Positions 1 through 6,533 of a stretch of 13,088 nt of DNA are shown here, piece after piece. The notes below the pieces were generated by a model. It worked only from the letters and a program-made list of their open reading frames with translations, searched no databases and had not been told where the DNA came from. The stretch is from Chrysochromulina parva. Lineage: Eukaryota; Haptophyta; Prymnesiales; Chrysochromulinaceae. Numbering within the stretch: the stretch's first letter is position 1; each line of letters starts with the position of its first letter. The stretch is taken from NCBI GenBank assembly GCA_002887195.1, contig PJAB01001643.1:1-13088 (forward strand). The letters are read 5' to 3'. Both the position numbers and the translations under genes were made by a program.

Positions 1-39
1 TTGCCCCCCTCCGCACCCCCTCCGCCCCCACACCCACAG
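1..39 (+). other. 3' end of an intron (polypyrimidine tract and acceptor) of the TPK-like gene
   Basis: Positions 1-39 are almost pure C/T with scattered A and end in CACCCACAG, a textbook acceptor. The reading frame is open through it only because it would encode a proline run, and channel-like sequence begins directly after the AG. Unlike the three GH31 introns in this window, it lacks the GAYTKCSTCCCTCRYCAG-type ending, so two kinds of intron end occur side by side. The donor lies outside the window. Confidence 0.75.
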
Positions 40-483
40 ACCGACAATGGGAAGGTAGTTGCAATCTTCCACATCCTCACCTCGGTATCGTTGCTCGGCT
101 CGCTGATCTCCGAGATCTTTTCTCTGCAGTCCAAGCGTGCCGACATTCTGAAGCGCGCAGAGATGCTCAAACGACGCCTCGATCCGGATCTCATCACGTC
201 CCTCGATAAGGACGGTGGTGGCGTGGACAAGACTGAGTTTGTGGTTGGGATGCTCGTGAAGCTTGAGCTCGTCGGCCAGGAGGACGTGGAGCCATATCTC
301 AAGCAGTTTGCAAAGCTCGATGTGGACGGATCAGGCGTGCTGACCAGCAAAGACCTCGAGGCAGCGGCACTTGCCATGGAGGCCAAGGTGGCTGAAATGA
401 ATATCCCTTTGAAGAACCCTCCGTTGCGGGGGCGCATTCTCGCGCCTGAACGGACTCGGCGGCGCACGTCTGTGTCCGGATAA
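40..483 (+). CDS. Two-pore K+ channel-like (TPK/KCO) protein, 3'-terminal exon, partial
   Basis: This is the last exon of a gene that begins left of the window; it encodes 147 residues and ends in TAA. Residues 6-27 form a hydrophobic helix (VVAIFHILTSVSLLG...) fitting the last pore-lining helix. A short basic linker and two EF-hands follow. EF-hand 2 (residues 94-105, DVDGSGVLTSKD) is canonical, with D1, D3, S5, G6 and D12. EF-hand 1 (from residue 56, DKDGGGVDKTE) is one residue short between its first Asp and its Glu, so its Ca2+ binding is doubtful. The order helix, RR-rich linker, 'EFVVGMLVKLELVGQEDVEPYLKQFAKLDVD' (given here as its start EFVVGMLVKL) resembles plant vacuolar TPK channels, where cytosolic EF-hands make the K+ pore Ca2+-activated. 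The pore and filter lie outside the window, so the channel assignment rests on this tail. The exon start at 40 follows a C-rich tract ending in CACAG. The protein could instead be another EF-hand membrane protein. Confidence 0.7.
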   Translation, partial: TDNGKVVAIFHILTSVSLLGSLISEIFSLQSKRADILKRAEMLKRRLDPDLITSLDKDGGGVDKTEFVVGMLVKLELVGQEDVEPYLKQFAKLDVDGSGVLTSKDLEAAALAMEAKVAEMNIPLKNPPLRGRILAPERTRRRTSVSG

Positions 484-679
484 GTCCGTTTTCGGCCCGA
501 CTGTCGTGTGTCGCGTGCTGGTACACGTCTATGCTGGTAAGTAGGCACTCCACTACTCAAACGCAACTTCACAATTGTTCCCAAGCCGGTCCGCCCGGCC
601 TCGCCGACCCGCGACCGACCGCTCTCCTGTCTCCAAAAACTCTCCCAACCTCCCGTTGGCACATGCAGTCACTTTTCCG
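484..679. other. Short convergent intergenic region
   Basis: This 196-bp gap lies between the stop of the TPK-like gene (plus strand) and the stop of the GH31 gene (minus strand). It must hold both 3' ends. I see no clear AATAAA-type signal, no RNA gene and no convincing coding sequence; the small frames here have no recognisable content. Confidence 0.6.
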
Positions 680-3600
680 TCACGGATTGACCTGCCAGCA
701 GAAGCCACTCTGCACGCTCGTGATCACCCCTATCGGGTCGGCGCCCGAGGGCAGCTTCCATGCCTGGTTGCCAGCCGCACTCTCCTCGTGGCAACTGTAC
801 ATCTCAATCGAGTGAACCCCCACATCCTCATCGATGCAGCTATTGCCGCCCGAGCTCACCGAGTAGAGCTGACCGCTCGTCTTCTGAGCCCACTTCTGCT
901 TGGCGCCCATGGTTCCGTCACACGGTTTCACCTCGACAGCCTTGGTGTGCGAGTCGGGGTCGTCGTCTTCGCCGATTGTGATGCAGCCGCCGCTCGCATC
1001 GTGCAGCAGGCCGGAGCTCGCATTCCATGAGAAGCGCTGGGCAGGCATCGAGCCGGACGGCGCACACGGCGCAGTGCCTAGGTGTGGGAACCGTGTTCCC
1101 TCGGACAGCACCACCTTGTAGGCATGCACGGCGTCCAGTTGGGGCGTCTTGACCATGAGGAGTCCGCCCGCAGCAGGCTGCAGCGTGCGATCATGGAACC
1201 AGCCGCTCGGGAGATATTCGAGCTCAGCCACTGAGGAGCAGGCATGGAGCGTGTCGATGACCGTGCCGTTGCCGTCCAGCAACTGCACGCCGCCCGAGGG
1301 GGGCACTTTGGTGCGCACCTGATGAGGGAGGCAATCGATGGCGTCATCAGAGATCATCAGAGGTCATCAGAGGTCATCAGAGGTCATCAGAGGTCATCAG
1401 AGGTCATCAGAGGGCACTTTGGTGCGCACCTGCAGACGCCAGCTTCGCGACGTGAGCTGGCCCGTGAAGCTGCCCACCGACGCCCCAATCGAGATCGTCA
1501 CGTTGCCGGTTTTGCCGGTACCCGCGACGTAGCCATCTGGCGCAACGACGCTGATCGGGATGCGCGCGTAGGCTGACTGCGGGGGCAGTGCGGCGCGCGT
1601 GACGCCGTCGTCCTCATAGAGCTCGAATGAGCTCGAACCATCTGGCCAGATCTCGAGGATGATGGGGTCGTGAAGTGCAGCGTCAAAGGACATCAGAGGC
1701 ATCCAAGTGGGGATGATAGCCCCCGAGCGCACGAAGAGGGGCAGGGTGGCCAGAGGCGCATCGTACGCGTCGAGGGACGTGCCGCCCTTGTAAGCGCTCC
1801 CGTCCCAAAAGCTGTGCCACGTCATGCTCGCATTGCCTGGCAAGTATATGTCGCGCCGGGTGGCCGTAGGCGAGGTCAACGGGTGGAAGACGGGCGCGAC
1901 CAGCAGCCACGGACCCGCCATGTACTCAAAGTCGGTGAAAGTGCTGCTGGCGTACAGGTACTCATCTGTGGGGAATTCGAGGAGCATTGCACGCACGGGC
2001 GGCACGCCAGTGTCGTACGCGATGCGCGAGAGCGTGTACAGGTAGGGCGTCATGGAGGCCTTGAGCTCGAGGCTCGCGCGATTGATGGAGGTATAAGGCT
2101 CGCCGTAGCTCCAGGGCTGCTTGTCCGGATTCTGCGCCCACCCGCTCATCGTCATCACCGTCGTCGTAAGTGCCTTCATCTGCAGATCGCGCACGTAAGT
2201 CTCTGCCGAGCCCCCGAAAATGCCGTCGACGTCGCCGCTCACATGTGCTTGCGCCGAGAAGCCGCAGCCCACAAACGTGGGGATCTGCCACTCAATGTAG
2301 TCAAAGGAGCCCGAGTCATCGCCAGTCCACATGACGGCGTTGCGGTGCGTGCCGGCCCAACCCTCGACTGTCCAGATGAAGCGTCGAGCGTCGCTGTGAT
2401 TCTCGATGCCGCCAGCGCACAGCTCGACGCCGTCGAAGGCATACCTGACGAGGGACGAAATCAAAGTCAATCAGCTGCCAAGCAGATGGCCATCAGACGG
2501 CAGCACATGTACATCTCGAACCCCTCCCAACCTTACGTCGTGCCCGATGATGAGGAACGCAATCAAATGGCCATCAGGGACGCAATCCACGGCTGCCTGC
2601 TCGTAGTTCGACCTCATCCGACGCGTACTTGTACCCTGCGCCAATCCAGCCGACGTCGGTCTTGCACACGCGCGAGCCGGCTACGCCCACCTCGGCGGCG
2701 ATGTTGGGCATGCCCGTACTAGTCCATAGCCCACCGTACATGCCGCGCTTGTGCAGCTCCGAGTAGACGTACCTGGTGAGGGAGGCAGTCACGTGACAAT
2801 GAGTCGCAATCCGTCGACGTACGTAAGATCGACGTACGTAAGATCGCTAAGGTCCTGTGGGAAGTCGACGGGCCCCTCGCCGTAGCCGCAGCCATATCCG
2901 TCATTGACGAGCATCCAGCCATGAGGCATCTGGTGCTGCACGTACAAGTCGGCCACGCCGATCGCGGTGCGCGTCGAATTGCCGTGGCGCTCATTGTGGT
3001 AGCAATCCGAGTCGCCGAGGAAGAGCGCGTACAGTGGCGGCAAAAAGGGTGCGCCCGTGAGTGACGTGTACAAGCCGAGCACCTCCTTCAGACTCTGACG
3101 CGGCGAGAGAGCGATGAAGGCGTCGAAGCGCGAGCTCTCGTTGTGCGACGTGATGACGGGCGCGCCGAACGTATACGTGCCTGGCGCCCACGTGTTCCGC
3201 AGCACGCCGAAGCCAGCTGAAGACACGTACCACGGGGCCGAGTTCGGGTGGCCGCCGCGATCCCAATTGTAGTCGACAGCGATCGTGATGGATGTGTCGC
3301 GATGGCTCCATCGACCGTTTTGCATGCCGCCACCAAAGAACCACTCCTTGGACAGCCCTGTGGGGGACGGCGCCACGTCGCGTGCGCTAGTCTGCCACAT
3401 CGAGTGCCTATTCCAGCTTAGGGGCAAGGCTTCGCTCATTAGGACAGTATCGCCGACCACGAGCGAGAGCCTGCATGGGGACTTGTATACGCGCGCGTAG
3501 ACGGCTGGCTCGTCATCCGGAGCCACCACGGGTCCCACCTTAACGTAATTACCCTTGTCGACAGCGGGGGCCAAGGCCACGGGGTTATGTCCCACGAGCA

Positions 3601-3931
3601 CGTCGGCGGCGGCACCAATGTCGGAGAAGTTGCCATCCAACTGTGCCCACCACCGGACAATCGTGGGCCCATGGAAGTAGAGACGCAGCGCCACTGTCGC
3701 CGGTGCGTCGGCGCCGCTCGTGTTCGCGGTGCTTGCAGTGATTTGGCAAACGGTTGAGTCGCACTTGATGTCCTTTATGTCACCGAGCGTGCCGCTGCCA
3801 AACGAAATCGTCGAGGCCTCATCGGCCGCACGAGTGCGGAGGTGCATGGCACGGCGAGCCGCCTTGCGGGCTGCAAGATCGATGGGAGCCGAAGCGAGCG
3901 TGAGGGCGATGGTCATGATCGCGGGGACCAT
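680..3931 (-). CDS. Secreted glycoside hydrolase family 31 enzyme with C-terminal QxW beta-trefoil lectin region (four exons)
   Basis: Exons on the minus strand are 3931-2838, 2772-2629, 2444-1430 and 1318-680 (stop TGA). Splicing gives one 963-residue frame with phases that match at every junction. Residues 1-15 (MVPAIMTIALTLASA) look like a signal peptide; an in-frame ATG seven codons upstream (3952) is an alternative start. GH31 landmarks are FFGGGMQNGRWSHRD (about 198-212), DYNWDRGGHPNS, GWMLVNDGYGCGYG, the presumed nucleophile D404 in CKTDVGWIGAGY, the presumed acid/base D455 in MWTGDDSGS, DYIEWQIPTF, and GDVDGIFGGS. A beta-sandwich ends near residue 830. From about 840 a cysteine-containing region with QRFSW, QKWAQ and QAWKL motifs fits a ricin-type carbohydrate-binding fold. 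GH31 enzymes hydrolyse or transfer alpha-linked sugars (alpha-glucosidase, alpha-galactosidase, alpha-xylosidase, transglucosylase); the substrate cannot be read from sequence. From memory, the catalytic motifs look closer to bacterial secreted GH31 enzymes than to ER glucosidase II. Likely extracellular or lysosomal/vacuolar. Confidence 0.9.
1319..1429 (-). other. Intron 3 of the GH31 gene (111 nt), flanked by a perfect 18-nt direct repeat
   Basis: On the minus strand the donor is CGTCTGCAG|GTGCGC and the acceptor is CCTCATCAG|GTGCGC. Splicing is in phase 0 and gives RSWRLQ followed by VRTKVPPSGG. The first 18 bases of the intron, GTGCGCACCAAAGTGCCC, are exactly the first 18 bases of exon 4, and the CAG before each copy also matches. 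The body is mostly a 10-bp tandem repeat. The end, GATTGCCTCCCTCATCAG, is shared with intron 1 (16 of 18). Retention would stop translation after VRTKVPSDDL and remove the whole lectin region. Confidence 0.9.
1341..1410 (+). repeat. 10-bp minisatellite AGGTCATCAG, about seven units, inside intron 3
   Basis: Five perfect units AGGTCATCAG fill 1361-1410, preceded by two diverged units (GCGTCATCAG, AGATCATCAG) at 1341-1360. In the transcript (minus strand) the unit reads CTGATGACCT. Its CTGATGA core is the reverse complement of the TCATCAG that forms the intron's own 3' splice site, so any unit could pair with the acceptor. There are no unique spacers, so this is not a CRISPR array. Confidence 0.95.
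2445..2628 (-). other. Intron 2 of the GH31 gene (184 nt)
   Basis: On the minus strand the donor is GGGTACAA|GTACGC and the acceptor is CCCTCGTCAG|GTATGCCTTC. Splicing yields GAGYKYAFDGVELCAGGIEN, a smooth GH31 sequence; reading through stops after about 16 codons. The intron start GTACGC resembles the exon 3 start GTATGC, a short imperfect direct repeat. Its last 18 bases (GATTTCGTCCCTCGTCAG) match the intron 3 ending at 15 of 18 positions. It also holds two internal partial copies of this motif, GATTGCGTCCCTGATGG and GATTGCGTTCCTCATCAT, and TGATGGCCAT twice. Confidence 0.85.
2773..2837 (-). other. Intron 1 of the GH31 gene (65 nt; alternative donor gives 50 nt)
   Basis: On the minus strand the donor is GATCTTAC|GTACGTC and the acceptor is CCTCACCAG|GTACGTCTAC. 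Removal joins ...DLT to YVYSELHKRGM, restoring the GH31 frame; retention gives a stop after about a dozen codons. The first seven intron bases (GTACGTC) are repeated as the first seven bases of exon 2. A tandem 15-bp duplication creates a second equivalent donor (2822), which would add five residues without shifting the frame. The intron ends GACTGCCTCCCTCACCAG, close to the endings of introns 2 and 3. Confidence 0.85.
2816..2845 (-). repeat. Tandem 15-bp duplication carrying two identical 5' splice sites
   Basis: On the plus strand GACGTACGTAAGATC occurs twice in a row (2816-2830 and 2831-2845). Read on the minus strand, each copy holds GATCTTAC|GTACGT, so the GH31 transcript has two identical donors 15 nt apart. 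Both give an open frame to exon 2; they differ by insertion of five residues (YVDLT-like) before YVYSELHK. Confidence 0.9.
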
Positions 3932-4066
3932 GGCGTCGGAGGAGCCGTCCAAAGTCTCCGAAGAGCCCTCATCATCGTGCAGGTTCCGCGAAAAATGATC
4001 GAGCCGGCGCCTCGATATCTTTTCTCATCTGGGTCCACGCACAGAGACGATAGACACAATCACTCG
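3932..4066 (-). promoter_or_regulatory. Compact spacer: 3' end of the coiled-coil gene and promoter region of the GH31 gene
   Basis: Only 135 bp separate the stop of the coiled-coil gene from the chosen GH31 start, so the GH31 promoter and 5' UTR and the upstream gene's 3' end must share or overlap this stretch. No TATA-like box is convincing. Its placement as regulatory DNA is by position only. Confidence 0.35.
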
Positions 4067-6340
4067 TCACAGTGCATCGTACAGGCGGGAGTACATGACC
4101 GTGTAGAGTTGCTCTCCATCGGTCTCCAGCGGCCTGCGGAACGGCGCGCGGTCACGCGTCTTCTCCCCCCCCGACAGCAGCCGGTTCATGATTTCCTCTT
4201 GAAGAGGGGCAGCAAGCATGGCGGCCCCGCGCTGGGCCGCATGACGCGTCGCATTCCGCCGCCGGCCGGCGCTGGCTGGACGGCCGAGCACCTGGTCAGC
4301 ACCAGCGTCAGAGCCCGGGACGGCGCTGCGATCTCCTGCGAGAAGCTCATCGATCCGCTGCTCAAAGAGCGTCGTGTCGGGCGCGTCCCCTCCCGGGCCC
4401 ACGCCTCCCGGGCCCACGCCTTCCGGACCAACGTCGCCCAAGTGGGCTCTCATGTGAACGCCAAGGTCGCGTGGATGAGGGCCAAGGGAGCCCACCATGA
4501 CGCCCATGTGGGAGCCTGGGTGGGAGCGAATAGAGCGATGGCTGACCGCGCCGTGTTGGGCGACCGGGGGCAGGGACCGGGGCAGCCGCGCGGCGTGCGG
4601 CAGAAGACTCGTACTCAGAATCCCGAGGCCCACCTTGCTAGCCCGTGGTGGCTCCGGAGATTTATCCGTAGATTCGAGGTGTCTCCCATTACCGAGGGAG
4701 CACGCCGTGACCCCTCTCTCGCTCCAGATATTGCCCGAGATATTGAGCTCGAGCCGCTTGCGCGAGATTGCAGCGAGCTCAGCGGCTGTGAGGGCCTTCT
4801 GGCTCAGAAGGCCCATGTGCGGAAGTGAGTCGAGGCCGTTGACCAAGATAGAGGGCTCGGGGCATCCGGCGAGGGTGCGCACCAGATGGCCGCGGAGGCT
4901 CGCCATACTCTGGATCGCGCGCTTGACCAGCCGGCTGCGCTCCTCCTCAAGTTTCGCGATCCGCGTCGTGGCCAAATGCAAGCGCGTCGACAGTCCCTCG
5001 GCTCCCTCTCCGTCCGCGAGGGCGCCCCCGATGGCATCGATCGAGCGCGCAAGCTTCGACGCTTCCGCTCCCTTCGTCGCTGCGTCTGCCTGCGCGACCT
5101 GTAGCGCCGTACTGAGCGCATCGAGTTCGGTGCCGAGCTTGGCCACTTGGAGCTCGGCGGCACGGAGGGCGTCGTCCTTGGTGGCAGCGTCTGCGCGGGC
5201 CGAGGCGGCCATGGCGGCGCGCTTCTCTTCCGACGCACGTAGCGCTCGCGACACCTCCTCAAACTGCCCCTGTGTGAGAGTGAGCGACGCCACCGAAGCC
5301 TCGAGGGCCGCGCACCGCTCGTTCGCGCGCTCTAAGGCCATCTTCACGCCGCTCGCGCCGCGCCGCAAGTCGTCGAGGGCACTGCGCGCCGCCGCCGCCT
5401 CCGCGCTCGCTGTCGCCAGCTGATGTTCCAGCTTCGTGGTCGCCTCGGCAGCCGTTTGCACCAAGTGGCATGCGTGCCGCGCAGCGTCGCGCTCGTTGCA
5501 TGCTTCCGTGCATGCAGCCTCCCAAGCGCGCGCGTCCTGGCGCGCAGCCTCGAGCGCCGCCACGCCGTTCTCCTGCGCCGACCGTAGCATCTGCACTTGA
5601 GCCATCGTCGAGTCCAAAGCTTCGCGAACACGATCTCGATCGGCGCTCAATTCCATGTGGCGCACGCGGTCCGCCTCCTGAGCCGCATGGCGCAAGCCTT
5701 CGAGGGCGCTCAGACGCTCGGTGAGCTGTGCCACCTCAGCATTCCGCTCCTGCTCGAGCGCCGCGCGCGCACCCGCATCGAGCTGAGAGCTGGCGCCCCC
5801 TCCATGCTTCAAGAACGCCAACTCCTCCTCCAGTCCCGTAATCGTGAGCTGCAGCTCATGGATCTTGTCCTCAGCCTCACCGAGCCGGCTCAGCGCGTCC
5901 TGCAATGCGCCTGGGCCGAGCAGCTGCTCGCGCTGCTCGCGCAGGCGGTTCATGAGCGTCGTTTTCGACGCCTCCTCGATCTTCAGCGCCTCGTTTCGGA
6001 GGTGGGTCGAGGCAGCTACGCGGTTCGTTTCCAACTTGACTTTCCAGTGCAAGTCCTTCTCGTGGAGCTGCTTTCGATGCAGCTCGGCCTCCTCATGCAG
6101 CGCGGTCGCACATACATTCACGCTCTTTATGCACAGGGTGCCGATCTCGCGTTGCACCTCGTTGTGCACTGCACTGTCCGTGATCGCCTGCAGCAGGCGA
6201 GCTTCGCATTCCTTTGCCGCCACCTGCAAGGAGGCATGGTGATTGGCGAGCCGCTTAGCCTGCCCCGCATCGTCCTTCTTAGCTTGCTTCGCGCCGGAGA
6301 CAGCCGTCTCGAACTCGATCATGAAGCCGGGTCTCTGCAT
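4067..6340 (-). CDS. Coiled-coil protein of unknown function, 757 residues, single exon
   Basis: The frame runs from ATG at 6340 to TGA at 4067 with no interruption. From about residue 20 to 485 it is rich in Ala, Glu, Lys, Arg and Leu with heptad spacing (for example LGEAEDKIHELQLTITGLEEEL, here cited from its start LGEAEDKIHELQL, and LEEERSRLVKRAIQSMASL), typical of a long alpha-helical coiled coil. A short break of Pro/Gly (GPGALQ) lies near residue 140 and HGGGASS near 180. The C-terminal third (about 486-757) is less regular, with a Gly/Pro repeat (VGPGG units, near 640-655), RR-rich patches and a conserved-looking tail ending MYSRLYDAL. There is no signal peptide or membrane helix. Such proteins are often cytoskeletal, centrosomal, flagellar or vesicle-tethering, but no specific family is recognised. 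It diverges from the ankyrin gene across a short spacer. A second ATG (MIEF, residue 7) is an alternative start. Confidence 0.75.
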   Translation of the reverse strand: MQRPGFMIEFETAVSGAKQAKKDDAGQAKRLANHHASLQVAAKECEARLLQAITDSAVHNEVQREIGTLCIKSVNVCATALHEEAELHRKQLHEKDLHWKVKLETNRVAASTHLRNEALKIEEASKTTLMNRLREQREQLLGPGALQDALSRLGEAEDKIHELQLTITGLEEELAFLKHGGGASSQLDAGARAALEQERNAEVAQLTERLSALEGLRHAAQEADRVRHMELSADRDRVREALDSTMAQVQMLRSAQENGVAALEAARQDARAWEAACTEACNERDAARHACHLVQTAAEATTKLEHQLATASAEAAAARSALDDLRRGASGVKMALERANERCAALEASVASLTLTQGQFEEVSRALRASEEKRAAMAASARADAATKDDALRAAELQVAKLGTELDALSTALQVAQADAATKGAEASKLARSIDAIGGALADGEGAEGLSTRLHLATTRIAKLEEERSRLVKRAIQSMASLRGHLVRTLAGCPEPSILVNGLDSLPHMGLLSQKALTAAELAAISRKRLELNISGNIWSERGVTACSLGNGRHLESTDKSPEPPRASKVGLGILSTSLLPHAARLPRSLPPVAQHGAVSHRSIRSHPGSHMGVMVGSLGPHPRDLGVHMRAHLGDVGPEGVGPGGVGPGGDAPDTTLFEQRIDELLAGDRSAVPGSDAGADQVLGRPASAGRRRNATRHAAQRGAAMLAAPLQEEIMNRLLSGGEKTRDRAPFRRPLETDGEQLYTVMYSRLYDAL
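4390..4420 (-). repeat. Short in-frame GC-rich repeat encoding VGPGG units
   Basis: The plus strand carries CGGGCCCACGCCTCC twice in tandem within the coiled-coil gene. On the coding (minus) strand it encodes the GVGPGGVGPGG segment. The 15-bp unit keeps the frame, so it is a small expansion in a flexible linker. Confidence 0.7.
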
Positions 6341-6533
6341 CGTCGGGCTTTACCGAACACCGAAACGACAACGAGGAAGTCGCCCAGGCTAGTGAAACTT
6401 AGAAATTTTACCTTGCATGCACAGACGCGATTCGACTCCTCTACATGTACATCAAAAGACGCTTCACCTCGCTCAAATCGTGTGGAAGGAAATTTCCGAC
6501 ACGTTCACAAACGTGTTCACACCCAAAACCAAG
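6341..6533. promoter_or_regulatory. Divergent promoter region between the coiled-coil and ankyrin genes
   Basis: This 193-bp stretch separates two start codons on opposite strands and is clearly more AT-rich than the flanking genes (for example GAAACTTAGAAATTTTACC near 6392-6410). Transcription in both directions most likely starts here. No specific factor site can be named. It contains an in-frame upstream ATG (6417) for the plus-strand gene. Confidence 0.55.

Noticed and set aside
840..1050. Lectin region read as a toxin gene
   Set aside because: QxW beta-trefoil regions are common carbohydrate-binding modules of glycoside hydrolases. There is no toxin catalytic chain here.
680..1357. A separate 225-residue minus-strand gene encoding only the lectin-like part
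   Set aside because: Its first 13 codons (MISDDAIDCLPHQ) are intron 3 sequence. Splicing at 1429/1318 joins it in phase to the GH31 exon.
1341..1410. CRISPR-like array
   Set aside because: The 10-bp units are directly tandem with no spacers, inside a eukaryotic intron.
1670..2722. A 350-residue plus-strand reading frame
   Set aside because: It lies antisense to GH31 exons 2-3 with conserved catalytic motifs on the other strand. Long antisense frames are expected in GC-rich DNA, and its sequence is Arg/Pro/His-rich with no recognisable domain.
3842..4828. A 328-residue plus-strand frame across the GH31 start and the coiled-coil 3' end
   Set aside because: It is antisense to two better genes, crosses their spacer, and has no domain-like content.
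6417..6533. Ankyrin gene starting at the ATG at 6417
   Set aside because: The context is poor (T at -3, C at +4) and the 39 added residues show no motif. The ATG at 6534 has a good context and leads directly into the first repeat. It remains possible.
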